Source of the DNA: Daphnia pulex
Lineage: Eukaryota > Arthropoda > Branchiopoda > Diplostraca > Daphniidae
Direction: 5' to 3'
Length of the DNA: 64,000 nucleotides
Assembly (NCBI RefSeq): GCF_021134715.1
Contig: NC_060023.1
Coordinates: forward strand, 8,804,001-8,868,000
Numbering within the stretch: position 1 is the first letter of the stretch; the number at the start of each line of letters is the position of its first letter. The position numbers were made by a program, and so were the translations under genes. Positions 1 through 11,726 of this stretch are shown here, piece after piece. The notes below the pieces were generated by a model. It searched no databases, was not told the DNA's origin, and saw nothing but the letters and a program-made list of their open reading frames with translations.

Positions 1-1409
1 AAACCCAAGTGCACACAAAGCCATTTAAAAAAATGGTTCCCTCCCCCGTAAGAGTCCGAAGTCAAAAGACAAAATATACAAGGAAGAATCTATAAAATAA
101 TGCTCGCTTTAGTTTTATGTACCGCGGTGATTGCGCTCTAGCAGCACACAATGGGCGAAAAAATGATGATAATTCGTACGAAAAATCCATTAAAAAAACG
201 CCCGCGCGCATTGTAATTCAATATCGAATTTCGTTTACATACCATTCATCTATATGGAATACTATATAGCATATAGTCTATTTATTGCTACGTGAGAGTT
301 CTAGGCATTTATTAAGCCAATTTCGCAGCGGAGCGGAAACTTTCCGGGTGGGGTTTTTTTGTTTTTTTTTTTCCGTGTGGAAAACGGTCCTCTCTCTAGC
401 CTGTTGAGAGTCGATATACACGTATGTTTATTTAACCTGTTGATGCGGAACAATTGGTTAAGTGTTGGGAATAGCTATACTTGGATTTTAGCTGCTGGCT
501 AGAAAAGCGCAACCGAACTTGGGTGATCAAAAGCGTGTCGCGACTTTCGACTCGTTGAGATTCTATTTTCACCAGCAAACCTCTTTATATAGGCTATGCC
601 TAATAATGACAACCAGTAGCAATTAAATGCATAGAATTCCGTGTATTTGTGGGCCATGCAGTTATTGTATGCGGACAGAAGAGAAAGAAAATTACATAAG
701 GGAAAATCTGACGCATCATTTGCCAACGCTCACCGCATTGAAAAACCTGAAAAAAAAATATTACGTTATTTAAATGTTGTGGTTGCCATATTATAGAGAG
801 CTATCTTTTCAATCGTACAAAGTCCTGGTATTTGATTCAGCATTCAAAAGCTTCGGGCTATATTTGCTGGCTTGATTCGAGGATGAGTAATGACATTTCC
901 AACTGACAGTTCAACACATGCAAATGAGCTCGTTATGGAAGTTGTTTTTCTAAAACATTCCGTTTCTCATTCCATGTGTTAGATAGTCAATAGTCGATAA
1001 CGGATTGTGAAATAAGAATTTTGAAATCGCTGTGACACTGCCCACTTATTGTTTGGATTACATTACATTTCAAACACGTTTCCCTACAGGTCAGCAGCTT
1101 TGATTTGTTGAATTGAAAATTATTAGAATAGAAAGATGCACGCCTTTTTCTTCATCCAATAGATGGCTTTGTTAACGTTGGTGACAAACGCTACAATTTT
1201 TTTTACCCGATTTCAGGTTATACAGGTAGAAGAACATCTTTTTCGAGGTGGACATTCGCCTGACAGTTTCGGTGACCATTTCAAGTTACGCGCTTTGTTT
1301 TTTGTCAACTGCCAATAATCTCCTTCTGTTTCTGTAAGAGGCCCACCATTTTGGTGGACGTTGAATCGACGCTCGAATTGTTCCGAATTTAACTATTATT
1401 GCGTTGGAC
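1..1409. other. Upstream non-coding region of the CYP4 gene
   Basis: AT-rich sequence with poly-T runs near 355-372. No reading frame here has codon structure or a recognisable domain; the longest open frame, on the minus strand at 499-726, looks accidental. It probably holds the 5' flank and 5' UTR of the P450 gene that starts at 1410. No clear TATA-initiator pair was seen close to that start. Confidence 0.5.
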
Positions 1410-4364
1410 ATGTTGAATCTCCTGTTGTTCTTTTTCGTCGCTCTGATTGTCTGGTATTGGAGACGGGAACGCTCTTATTTTTTCCAGCAAATAGACAACA
1501 TTCCCGGGCCGCTGAAATTGCCATTTTTAGGCAACATCTTGGCACTTCCTCGAGATGGACCAGGTAAAGTAAACATTATTTGCCTATATTTAAAATTCAA
1601 TCAGAAAGTGTGTTCCTCCAGTGGCCTGTGGGTGGGTTAGAGTGTGGTTTCTGCCAACAAGCTTCAAACAGGTTAGTTTTGATTAGAAGCCCGAGGGGTA
1701 AGAAAGGGGAGGGATTTCAAAGAGCCTAAAGCGACAGGTATAACTTTCACTTATTTTTTATCCGCATTTTTACATTAATTTCCTTGATTCTCTAAAATTA
1801 AAATTAATCAAATTTATGGATACTGCTAACTGGAGTGACAATCAAGCTATTTAGCGCGTGAAAGGAAAAAATAACGAAGAGAATTGGTTCATTCAAACTA
1901 GCTAAATTACAAAAATCTTGAATTAACTAACGTAATAGGACGAATAATTTAAGGAAAATGTATTTACTTGTCAACATGCAAAATTACATTAGTGATGCGT
2001 GATACGGTTCTTTGTAGAAACTTGATAACCACCTGTTGGAATTGTTGAATAACTCTAACGCTTATAAAAGAACTGCAGCCAACTAGTGCGCAGTCAGTAA
2101 GTGGATGGGTGACCCAAACCTGAAGACATTTGGGAATTATACGTATACGTTATGTAATTCACAGAAAAATTCAGGAATAGAATAGATTACGAGATCCCGT
2201 GTTCCTGTGGATCAGCAATATCCTAAATGGAACCCCGTATCTCACCGACATTTTTAATTATTTGATACTTTTATTGTTGGCATATGCAACTTTATTTTTT
2301 TTACGTCGAGTCTAACGCGGCTAAACGCTGCAATGAGTTTTTCCTTGTGTTTTTAATTTTTTGATTGGGTACATTTAACGTATAAAAAATGCTGTGATTT
2401 TAAAATTCATATTGTAATTTGCATCTGTTAGGACTCTTGCAGATATTTAATGTGAAATGGACGAGGGCTTACGGGCATATTTATCGATTTTGGCGAGGAA
2501 TGTTCCCCATAGTGAACATATCATCTCCTTCTGATGTCGAGGTATAATGTCCTAAAACGTCAAACATTACTCTCATAGTATCACGGTACTAATTAACCTT
2601 TCTATTGTGACATTTTCCAGGCCATTTTGGCTAGTCAGGTACACATCAACAAAAGCGTTACTGGAGCTTTTCTTTTACCGTGGCTCGGCGATGGCTTGTT
2701 ATTATCAGGAGGTTTTTGCAAATTGACAATTCAAATTGTGCTTGTCTACTTGAATTTCTAAATTTTTCAATTTGCATTAGGGAATAAATGGCGAAAGGAT
2801 CGGAAGCTGCTGACTCCCGCGTTTCACTTTCAAATTCTTGACGGCTTCTTTGACGTGTTTAATCGCAACTCTCAGATTTTTGTCGAGCAAATCAGTAAGA
2901 GAATACTGGACGAAAATGAAGTTGATATTTATCCCATGACGTCACGTTGCACTCTGGACATTATTTGCGGTACAGTTTTCATACTAGTCTTTTTCAAGCT
3001 TATTAAAATCATTTATGATTTAATTAGAGGCTGCCATGGGAATTCAGATAAACGCTCAAGTGAATTACGATTCTGAATACATCAACGCTATTGACAGGTG
3101 AGAGAGAAACTTAATTTCTATTTATATGAATATACATCTAACTTGGAATTTGACAGAGTCGAATCCATGATACAAGGAAGAGTCAATTCTCTCCTGGGAT
3201 TGCTGCCGGACTGGATTTACTTTCAGTTCACTCCTCACGGACGTGAATTTCAAACGTATTTGGATATCGTTCATAGTTTCACTCGAAAGGTTAAGTAGAT
3301 TGGCATAAATCAAAACAAACAAATGTATTAAACGATGTAATCATCAGGTTGTGGTCGCCAGGAAGAAAATAGTTGATCAGCAAGATGCCGATGCCGATAA
3401 AGTTGATTGCGACTACTCGGGACCAAGTATAATATAACAGAATTCAATGAAATTATTTCTGAAATGATAACGACTTTCTTTGTTTTCATGGCGCAATAGA
3501 GAAACGACGAGCCTTTCTAGATTTGTTGCTGGAATCAGCCCGGAACGGAGAGTCTGATATGAGCGAAGCTGACATCATAAATCAAGTTGACACTTTCATG
3601 TTTGAGGTAAGTTAATTGTCTGATGATTCTACAAAACGATATCTCTAAACCGGACCTTATATAGGGCCACGATACCACGTCGGCAGCTGTCACTTGGTTT
3701 CTGTATTGCATGGCTACACATCCGGCTGAACAAGTAGGAATAACTAACATCCAACTAGTTTCTATGAAATCAAATTAATGTCATTAATGAGCAGGATCGG
3801 GTTTACGAAGAGCTGTACGAGTGTTTTGGTGATTCGGACAGGCCATGCAGTCTAGAAGACCTGTCAAAATTAAAGTACTTGGAGTGTTGCATCAAGGAAT
3901 CGCTGCGCCGGCATCCGCCCGTCCCGCTGATTCGACGCAGAGTTAATGAGGATGTCCGCTTAAGTGGCTACAATGTCCCGGCCGATACATCCTTGGGAAT
4001 TCAAATCTATGCTCTACATCGCAACGAAGAATTCTTTCCTGATCCGGAAGCTTTCAAACCGGAGCGGTTCCAGCCTGATCAAGTCATCGGTCGGAATCCT
4101 TTCGCCTATGTTCCGTTCAGCGCAGGGCCGAGAAACTGCATCGGTATGTCTTCAGCAACAACTTTGGTTCTTAATTAAATTAAATTGAATGTTTTTTTTT
4201 CAGGGCAAAAATTCGCCATGTACGAAGACAAGGTGATCGTGTCGACTCTACTCCGCCAATTTCGTTTTGGAATAGACGTGCACCGGCTGCCCATCAAAGA
4301 GTCACTAAATATGATTCTTAAACCGGAAGGAGGGATGCCTTTACTCATCGCTCCTCGACGTTAA
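1410..4364 (+). CDS. CYP4: Cytochrome P450, CYP4 family
   Basis: Microsomal haem-thiolate monooxygenase; CYP4 enzymes typically omega-hydroxylate fatty acids or oxidise hormones and xenobiotics at the ER, with electrons from P450 reductase. Eleven exons join in frame: 1410-1563, 2432-2541, 2621-2711, 2781-2969, 3028-3097, 3157-3289, 3348-3426, 3500-3606, 3665-3733, 3795-4143 and 4204-4364, giving 503 residues, the usual family length. Visible marks are an N-terminal hydrophobic anchor (about 2-18), the hinge IPGP, the I-helix EGHDTTS (about 311-317), ExxR at 369-372 and the haem loop PFSAGPRNCIG with the ligand cysteine near 449. The first ATG is 1410; a TTG six bases upstream is in frame but unlikely. 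Intron 1 is long (868 bp) and holds a promoter-like site. The 3' end converges with the amine oxidase gene. The subfamily cannot be fixed by eye. Confidence 0.93.
2063..2100 (+). promoter_or_regulatory. TATA plus initiator promoter inside CYP4 intron 1
   Basis: TATAAAAG at 2063-2070 is followed by TCAGT at 2094-2098, so the initiator A lies 33 bp from the first T of the TATA box. This is the canonical arthropod core-promoter spacing. It sits on the coding strand within intron 1 of the P450 gene and could start a shorter or alternative transcript. Base matches and spacing are seen directly; activity is inferred. Confidence 0.5.
2227..2315 (+). pseudogene. Possible decayed alternative P450 first exon
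   Basis: About 130 bp after the intronic promoter there is an ATG at 2227 followed by 12 codons and a stop. In a shifted frame the sequence continues as a leucine-rich hydrophobic stretch ending FFLRRV before another stop. Together this looks like a P450 N-terminal membrane anchor (hydrophobic helix, then basic residues) broken by a frameshift. No convincing donor site follows. It may equally be an untranslated leader with chance similarity. Confidence 0.3.
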
Positions 4365-4793
4365 ACTTGGCCAATCTATATCAAGCTCATGTAGTGTTTT
4401 GTATTATTTTCAGCTAGCATTAAAAGTGCCAAGATAAACTTGAATCTAAATTCAGGTATATGACCATTCTGAATATGACCATTCCATATGTTAATTGTTG
4501 GCTTGAAATGAGAATACATTATTAGTGCTTCATAGTTCTCTTTGATTTATACCATTACTTTATCACCAGACTCGTTTGAATTGAAAACAAAATTTCGTGA
4601 ACCCCTACGCATGTTCGATTAAACAACAAATTTGAAACTTTATGTTTATTTTGCAAATTCCCTTTTCCCGTTTAATTAAATTTGACAAAAAACAATGGCT
4701 TAAACTTGGCTGTGAAAAACAAAAGGCTAATACACTTCGTGTGCTATGCATGAATATTTTCAAATATTGAAATATATGAAAAATGTAGTTTTC

Positions 4794-6533
4794 TTAGTTT
4801 GAACCCGAAGCACTGTTCGATAGATTCCTCTTCAACTCGACAATTTTCATCGCTTGATCACGACCCGACGAGAAAGCTCCGTGGGCAGTCGAATGATGCG
4901 AAAGATCCAAAGCTTCTCCAGCAAAAAACAGCGAAGGAACCTTGAGAAAATCAAAATTAAATGTGGAGACTTGTTTAACGCTGTTTTAAAAAAGAAATTT
5001 AGTGGCCTACTGGTTTCCCGTCAACCACTGGTCCCAATGGGTCAAGAATCGCAGGGTCGAACACTCCAGTTCGATAGCTGAACGCCCCACGGACATAAGG
5101 ATTCTTGTGCCAGCGAGTTCTAAAAAAAGAAAAACGAAAGGAATTATTGATTTTCCAAGGCGAGATGATTCGCGAATTTTGATCTACCGGATAGTTTTGA
5201 AAGGCCTCGGGATTGAAGGATGACCGGTGAATTCCTCCAAAACTTTCACACACTCTTCGCCCAGCTCTTCGTCTCCAATGTCCTGTTCGGCCAGATAAAG
5301 AGCTCCTCTACTACCGACCCAACCAAGTAGCACAGCAGGATTGGAGGCTTGGACAACATCGAAGCCGGTTAGATAATGATACCACGGTTCTTTGTACGCT
5401 AGGCTGTGTCCGAGGTGAGTATCCGTCCAAGCGAACTGAAATCCTTTGCAATGTCTGTGTAAAATTGAAATCATTTAATTTTGAAAACAAAAATGGATAA
5501 AGCTGCCGCTGAGGCGGTACTCACCCTTCCCAAAACGGTTCATCAAACATCATGGCAACTTTGGTGATGGATCCAAAACCGATGCAATTAAATCGCGAAA
5601 TCCATTCAGCGGGCAAGTTGGGTTGGAAGAAATCGCCCCAATGCTCTCTCAAGAATCCCATCGAGCAAGTGACAATGACGTGGTTGCAGTGGTAGTCGGT
5701 TCCATGAGCTGTTTTCACAATCACGCCAGTACCGTCAGCATTATTTCCCTCCCAAACAATTTTCTCGACCGGCTGGGAATACTTGACGGTATCTTCGGGA
5801 ATCCCGGTTAGCAGGTGGTTGACGATGGCGATAAATCCACCTTTTACTAGCTGGCAGTAGTTTCCAGGGCACTCTTGGTATTGGTTCCACGCTTCAATCG
5901 ATAACTCGTCCAGCCGTTCGCAGGCGTTATCAATCAGCTGGTAGTTCTTGTGCCACTCGAGCAGACCCTCTAGCTTAATATCGTGATGCACTTCCTTCTT
6001 GACGGCATCGAAAATTTCTTGAATGTTTTCGGAAGCGATGGCGTCCGGATTATGCAACGAAGTTTCAACTAACTTTTCCACTTCCTCCACTGCTTCGGGA
6101 TCCACACGAATACCACACTGAGTATAAAAATTACCTGCAAAATCAACTCCGTCATCAACAAATATGTCCTTTTTGGTGTCGTTGTTTACTTTTACCTTCA
6201 CCCTCAAACGAGGGAATGTTCAGCAGCAGTCCATTTTTCGCTGCGTAATCGTAAAGTGGGTTGCCAACTTCGCCATGGATAAATTGGGCGCCGTAATCGA
6301 ACGGGAAGTTTTGAATAAACTCTGTGCGCACTCGACCTCCGGGTTGTTCTTGGGCTTCATTGACATTGTAAAGTCTACATTAGACGCGGTCCTACTTGTT
6401 TTCACTGTAACAGGTTCCTTTTACCTTCTAGTATTAAAACGTCCTTCACCCCATTCTGTATAAGGGTACGGGCTGCAGAAATACCAGCTAGTCCAGCTCC
6501 GATAATGATTGTGTCGTAGTTTGTTTTCTCCAT
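4794..6533 (-). CDS. FAD polyamine oxidase (spermine oxidase/PAOX-like)
   Basis: Flavin amine oxidase expected to oxidise spermine or N1-acetylpolyamines, releasing an aldehyde and H2O2. Six exons in coding order, 6425-6533, 6196-6354, 6134-5525, 5454-5188, 5119-5011 and 4940-4794, close in frame to 466 residues. The start ATG at 6533 is followed by the dinucleotide-binding motif GAGLAG (12-17), then GGRVRT and the [10 protein letters not shown] segment typical of spermine oxidase/PAOX. The C-terminal part has [10 protein letters not shown] and the FAD-contact motif FFAGEA, then STAHGA. The last residues are not a peroxisomal SKL signal, so a cytosolic enzyme is more likely. Exon 5 has an alternative end: reading through its donor gives VGH and a stop. 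It lies head-on to CYP4 and tandem with DNLZ. SMOX versus PAOX assignment is open. Confidence 0.9.
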
Positions 6534-6803
6534 CGCGGGCTATTCTAAATTAGTACAGTAAGTAACAAAAATATCATATGGTATTTACAATTTACTTGAC
6601 TCACAAAGCAGACGATGATGCAGATACAACAGTTGGGCTACTCAAGGATGCAATGAAGTACCAGATGATACAGTATTGTGGTTTCACTTAAATTTCCTCA
6701 TACATCAATCACTGTCAGATAAGGAAAAAAAAAAGAATTACTATCGGAAACTATCCAAGTATTTCGAGGTCAGGTCTTAAAACATGTAAATGGGACACAA
6801 TTT

Positions 6804-7301
6804 TCATTTATCTTCTGAAATTTTCATTTGGGTAACTATATCTTCAACAACCTCCCAAGCATGTGCCTCGTCTGAAACCTTCCTTACAGTTTCCCCCTTT
6901 AACGCCATGATATCCTCAATGTTCCAGTGTTTCTTGGTATCAGTAAACCAGCCAAGGTTATCAGCAATCAGGTGGTTATTAGCACATCCATCACACTTAA
7001 CAATCACGACTCCAACTTGGTAGGCTTGCTTCGAAATAGTTTTCTGGTTCCTGGTGCTGCAAACCTCACACGTATAGGCCAAGAGCATCTTGGCAGGAAT
7101 TTTTGTCAATTCTTGTTTTGTCTGATCTGAGATGGGGTTCTCTGTCTGATTACTGCCGTCAACCTTCACACAATATTTGGGTACATTTGTAGCAATGAGT
7201 CTGACACAGGTTTGTGGCCTGATAAAGCTACTGTTGGGGAAACGGTTTCTTACAAAGCAACTAACATTTCGCAACAATCGGAAACTCTGCTTCAATGACA
7301 T
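6804..7301 (-). CDS. DNLZ: DNL-type zinc finger protein, mitochondrial Hsp70 escort
   Basis: Orthologue of yeast Zim17/Hep1 and human DNLZ, a matrix zinc protein that keeps mitochondrial Hsp70 soluble and folded. It is a single exon of 165 residues from the ATG at 7301; an in-frame TTG lies 12 bases upstream. The first 40 residues are basic with Ser and Arg and almost no acidic residues, fitting a presequence. The DNL domain has CEVC (C78, C81), then TISKQAY, GVVIV and CDGC (C103, C106), followed by the signature HLIADNLGWF at 110-119. It is transcribed divergently from GrpE across about 480 bp, and both proteins serve the same chaperone. Confidence 0.95.
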   Translation of the reverse strand: MSLKQSFRLLRNVSCFVRNRFPNSSFIRPQTCVRLIATNVPKYCVKVDGSNQTENPISDQTKQELTKIPAKMLLAYTCEVCSTRNQKTISKQAYQVGVVIVKCDGCANNHLIADNLGWFTDTKKHWNIEDIMALKGETVRKVSDEAHAWEVVEDIVTQMKISEDK

Positions 7302-7780
7302 TGTGTCGCTCAATTGGGTATCTCACACGAAAATGTCAAATTTCTTGCCTTTTAAATGAAAAAGAAATAGTACGGTGACGTTTAAAAAGGGTTACTGGGC
7401 GCACAAAACTTTTCAACCAATTTTTACCTGCGTTAGAAATGAAGTGAATGTGGCCGTTCTAACTTGAAACTCGTGAATATTTGGGGCTTGCACTCCTTGC
7501 ACTATTATTACACGAATGATCGTGTGTGCTTGCAGTTGCTTGCCTGGCTGCCTGCTAGTGTTTAGGTGTGCATCTGTAAAAAATTTTAAAGGACATTGTA
7601 AAGGGGGAGGACCGGAGGTCGGAGGAGGCTGGGTTGGCCTTAGGCAGCGGTGGCGCTGGCATAGCAACTAATAATTTGTCTGGTTGCTGTTGGTTGCATA
7701 AGCCTTTCACTTAAACGTTACTCAGTCAGCAGACGGAATTTGTGAGTTGTGAGCTTTTGGGGGGAATTTGCTTGCATGAA
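7302..7780. promoter_or_regulatory. Shared divergent promoter region DNLZ/GrpE
   Basis: The 479 bp between the DNLZ start (minus) and the GrpE start (plus) must hold both promoters. No TATA box is obvious. The middle is relatively GC-rich (about 7550-7670), like a housekeeping bidirectional promoter. An 84-codon minus-strand open frame here has no support as a gene. Confidence 0.6.
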
Positions 7781-8792
7781 ATGGCGTCCACGTGTTTACG
7801 AGTATCTCAGGGCTTAATTCCCAATATTCGTGGAATTGTTAGGTATAATCCACTTTCTAAATTTTTTCTTGATATTTCGAGTTGTTAATTATGGTGTGAA
7901 AACTGTGTGATGAATAATGATTTTTTTGTGTAAGAACGTCTGCGACCGTCATGCTTGGGAAATGATTGCGATCTTGTAACGTTTTTTTGTTGTCTTAATC
8001 TTGCAGGAGAAATTACTTAAACCATGGCTCTGTTAGTGCTGTAAGACATTTGTCTACTCCAGCTGATGAGAAAGCCGCAGCTCCTGAACTCTCTGAGAAT
8101 GAGAAAAAGCTGGTAGCTGAAATTGAATGTCTCAACAAAGATGTTGAAAATTATAAAGAAAAATGTAGTGATCTTGATGTATGTAAAATGTACTTCTTAA
8201 ATATTTTTCCCCATTCATGTTGCATCACTTCTTTTTCTTTGCAGGATAAGTACAAACGATCTTTGGCTGATACTGAGAACATGAGAAAGCGTCTGACTAA
8301 GCAGATCGAGGATGCCAAGTTGTTTGGAATCCAAGGCTTCTGCAAGGATCTCTTGTCTGTTTCAGACATTCTTCAAAAAGCAACAGAATGTGTACCAGCT
8401 GATCAAGTTCAAACAAATAGCCATTTAAAAAATCTGTACGAGGGTTTGACGATGACTGAGGCTGAACTCCAAAAGGTAATCAGTTGATTTAGTAAGAGTA
8501 TCTCTAAAACTAATAATCTTTTTTTATCTGAATTTAGGTGTTCAAGCGTCATGGGTTAGCTCAAGTTAGTCCACTAGGGGAGAAATTCAATCCAAATCAT
8601 CATGAAGCTTTGTTTGAACAGGTACTATTTCTTATAAATCAAAGATATTATTCAAATAAAAAGAAAAATTTGTATTATGGAACTTAGCCCGTTGAAGGAA
8701 AAGAACCGGGAACTGTGATAGCAGTTACCAAGATCGGCTACAAACTTCACGAAAGGATCGTCCGTCCCGCGATGGTAGGCGTCGCCAAGTAA
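7781..8792 (+). CDS. GRPEL1: Mitochondrial GrpE, Hsp70 nucleotide exchange factor
   Basis: Nucleotide exchange factor for matrix Hsp70 (mortalin), needed for protein import and folding; the Drosophila orthologue is Roe1. Five exons, 7781-7842, 8007-8178, 8245-8475, 8538-8621 and 8688-8792, join to 217 residues, the normal length. The N-terminus is basic and Ser-rich with no acidic residues up to RHLST, a likely matrix presequence cut near there. A coiled-coil acidic/basic stretch follows (about 35-75), then ADTENMRKR, GIQGFCKDLLSVSDILQKA, the EGLTMTEAELQKVF segment and the C-terminal beta domain ending HERIVRPAMVGVAK. The ATG at 7781 is chosen because a nearer-upstream ATG is in another frame. 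A polyadenylation hexamer AATAAA lies at about 9044-9049. Confidence 0.96.
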
Positions 8793-9481
8793 ACACTCGC
8801 CGAGATTGTACAGATATTCAGCTCTGATGGCAGTAAATCCAAGTCCCTAATCATTTAATCTGTGCGAACGTAATTCCCTCGTTTCAAAGATCATCTTCGG
8901 GCAAATGCTCATACGTTTACTCTATATTATGACATGAGCTCGAGGTGATCTTGCTAGAATGTTTCGCAGAGATCCAATGATTCGACCACTCTTATTCATA
9001 GCTTACTAGTTTATTTGGCATGTTGCCAAGACTCCACGAAGAAGAATAAAACAATTCTTTTTAATAGTCAACCTAATTGAAATAAGTCCGGAAAGAATGA
9101 CTAGAGCTTCAAGTGTATTGTATTCGATATCGTATTATTTTTACATGTGATGTGAGATCAGTCGTAAATATTAAAATGAGAATTTCGAAACAGAAATTTC
9201 CCTCGGACGCAAAGGCGACCAGTCGCAAGCCAAAGTGGGATGTGACTATGGGAAAGAAACATTTACGATATTGGCGACAGACAAAAAAAAACAGGGAAAA
9301 CTTTGGTTTGACGGGAAAAAAAACAAAACATTGAAATCGTTGGGGAATGCATGTGATGTAAATTGACACTGTACAAGCCCTCCCCCGTAAAGGAGATATT
9401 TTTTGGACATGATTTTTTTATTATTTATAATCAGACTTTACCTTTTTTCCCCCTTTAAAAGAGCCGTGAACCCGAAACAGA
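8793..9481. other. 3' regions between convergent GrpE and glass
   Basis: Non-coding. AATAAA on the plus strand near 9044 suits GrpE. The complement of AATAAA near 9417-9422 suits the minus-strand glass gene, leaving a very short glass 3' UTR if used. Short A-rich runs occur near 9280-9330. Nothing else was recognised. Confidence 0.5.
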
Positions 9482-11544
9482 TCAAGACGTAGCCGAATGG
9501 ACTCGCATGTGCCGATTGAGGTTACCCGACTGAGAGAACCGAAGTAAGCACAGCTTGCATTGATAGGGCTTCTCGCCCGAATGAATTCGCATGTGCTTGG
9601 TGAGTGTCGAAGAATCTGAAAAAGCCTTCTTGCACATTCGACAACGGTAGGGGCGCTCTCCGGAATGCGTCCGCATGTGAGTCGTGACGGACGAGCTCTG
9701 AGAGAAGCGCCGGTCACAGATCTGACAACGGAATGGTTTCTCTCCCGAATGGGTTCGTACGTGGGCCGTCAAATTGGCCGCTTGACTAAAAGATTTGTGG
9801 CAGTCACCGCACCTGTACGGCCTCTCGCCGGAATGGGTCCGCATGTGGGTTTTGAGCGTGCTGGGCCTTGCGTACGTTTTACCACAAACCCGGCACAAGT
9901 TTGCCTTCCCCTGTCCGGCTCCGCCTAATCCTACGCTGCTTCCGCTGCTGCTGCTGCTCGAGACTCCACTGCCGCAGGACGCCATTTCTCCATCGTAGTC
10001 AACTGTTGGTGTCAGACTGGGCACCGACGGCGTGACGCTGGGTTGCCTCACCTGAATGGAACGTTTTTTCGACGCCACTGGACTGTTGCTTCCGGGTTGG
10101 ATGGGATAAGCTTCCACCGCCGGATAAGTCGAGTAATTATTTTGATGTTGCTGTTGGACCACGGGGGAGGATTTGGACTTGGCAAAGTTTTTGCCACTTC
10201 CGCCACTGTTACTGAATGGACTGGGCGACGACTCTTTCAGCTCCTTAAGTTCGTAAAGACCTGGGGGATCCGCAGCAGTGGGTCGCCAATCACCGGGCAA
10301 ACAATAACCGGATGCCGAAGATGGCGTGAAAGATGTCGGGTAAATATTAGAATTGTAGGAAACCTATTGGATTCGAATAATAGTACTAATGAGATTTGAT
10401 TCATTTATTTTAGGTTAATATGTATTCTAAATGTTACCTGGATTGGACTAAGTAGAGCTTGAGCTGGTGGGGCAATGGGATAACCCGTATTGTTCGGGTT
10501 GACCGTCACGGCTGCTGCGGCCGCCGCCGCTGCCGCAACTCCTGGTAAGTGATGAATTCCGGAGGTGACGTTGTGAGTGTTCCAGCACTGGAGCGGTGCG
10601 CCAGTTTCAATTCCGTAACTCATGGTAGGCCCCATACTCATTCCCATGCCCATCGTCATGTTCATCGAAACGTTGACGCTCATGGACGGAAAGATTCCAG
10701 CGCTTCCGCATCCAGCTCCTCCGTAGTTGCTGTCCTGATAAGTTGGCGTCGAATTAGCCGGTGCTGATTGGTGGTGGGGGTGATGATGGTGAGGGTGGTG
10801 ATGATGGGGCATCTTTGCCGTTTGGGATGGTGTCGACGTTGCTCCATGGAAAGAGTATTGGCACTGACCGTTGCCGGAATTGCCATTCATGGCGGAATTT
10901 TGCGATTGCTGCTGTTGAGTAGCGGCAGCCACGGCGGCGGAGAATGGAGACATGGGACCTTGCTGTTGATGTTGGTGGGAATGCGGTTGGGGCGAGTGGT
11001 GGTTAGAGTACAAGGAGCCGTAGTTGCCGATTGAATGGGACGATTGTCCGGATTTGAAACTAAGTGGCAAGTCGCCCATTTCTTGGTGTTGTCTGTTTGA
11101 ATCGGACACGCTGATGAGTACAGTTATAATTGACAAGCAACAGACCTGCAAGAAACTCACTTGTAAGATGCACACGAACTGAGAGTAAGGAATCCAGGCA
11201 AAGGCTCAAAGTCCAATGCCGTCAACGAGTAGCCGGAAAATGGATCTCCACCTCGATCTTTATTGCCGCCGGATCCGTCACCGTTTGGACTTCGGCAGGG
11301 ACCCAACAATTCCTGGTAACATTTTCAAATTTAAGTATTTTTAGATTAACTGATTCTGATTTTCTCTTATTTTTTTTTTACCTGTACGGGTGGCAAAGCG
11401 GACAGTGAAGTCAGTTGACCGGTACTGGAAGGATCGTTTCCGACCGATGAAGAAATTGCATTGCCTGAGTGAACCAAATCGGCCGAGTCGCACAATTGTT
11501 GAATCACGGGATCGTGATGATGTTGGTGATGATGAGTGAAATGC

Positions 11545-11597
<53 letters not shown>

Positions 11598-11726
11598 CTG
11601 TTGCTGTTGCTGATGATGCTGCTTGACTTCAGCCGACGAAGTGACGGGCGGAGATGTCGGACTGGGAGGCGTCCACTGGTCCACCGAGGCGAAATTGGGA
11701 TTGTTTGGTACGTAGCAGCTCTCCAT
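9482..11726 (-). CDS. gl: Glass, C2H2 zinc-finger transcription factor
   Basis: Orthologue of Drosophila Glass, the regulator of photoreceptor differentiation. Four exons in coding order, 11726-11382, 11312-11161, 11110-10438 and 10363-9482, give 683 residues. The last exon carries five consecutive C2H2 fingers with TGEKP-like linkers (about 547-680); finger sequences such as [24 protein letters not shown] and [12 protein letters not shown] match Glass itself rather than generic Kruppel proteins. The N-terminal half is low complexity: a long polyglutamine/histidine tract in exon 1, a His-rich run (HHHHPHHHH) and an alanine run in exon 3. The start ATG at 11726 lies about 30 bp below a TCAGTC initiator-like site on the minus strand. 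The exon 3 acceptor could be one of two in-frame AGs. Roughly 8 kb of gene-free DNA lies upstream. Confidence 0.95.
11543..11611 (-). repeat. CAG/CAA trinucleotide repeat coding polyglutamine in glass
   Basis: An interrupted CTG/TTG repeat on the plus strand reads as more than 20 glutamines in exon 1 of glass, flanked by histidines. Mixed CAG and CAA codons should make it more stable than a pure CAG run, but length polymorphism is likely. Confidence 0.9.

Noticed and set aside
499..726. 75-codon minus-strand frame at the left edge
   Set aside because: Its protein has no recognisable motif, and a single short frame in AT-rich flanking DNA is expected by chance.
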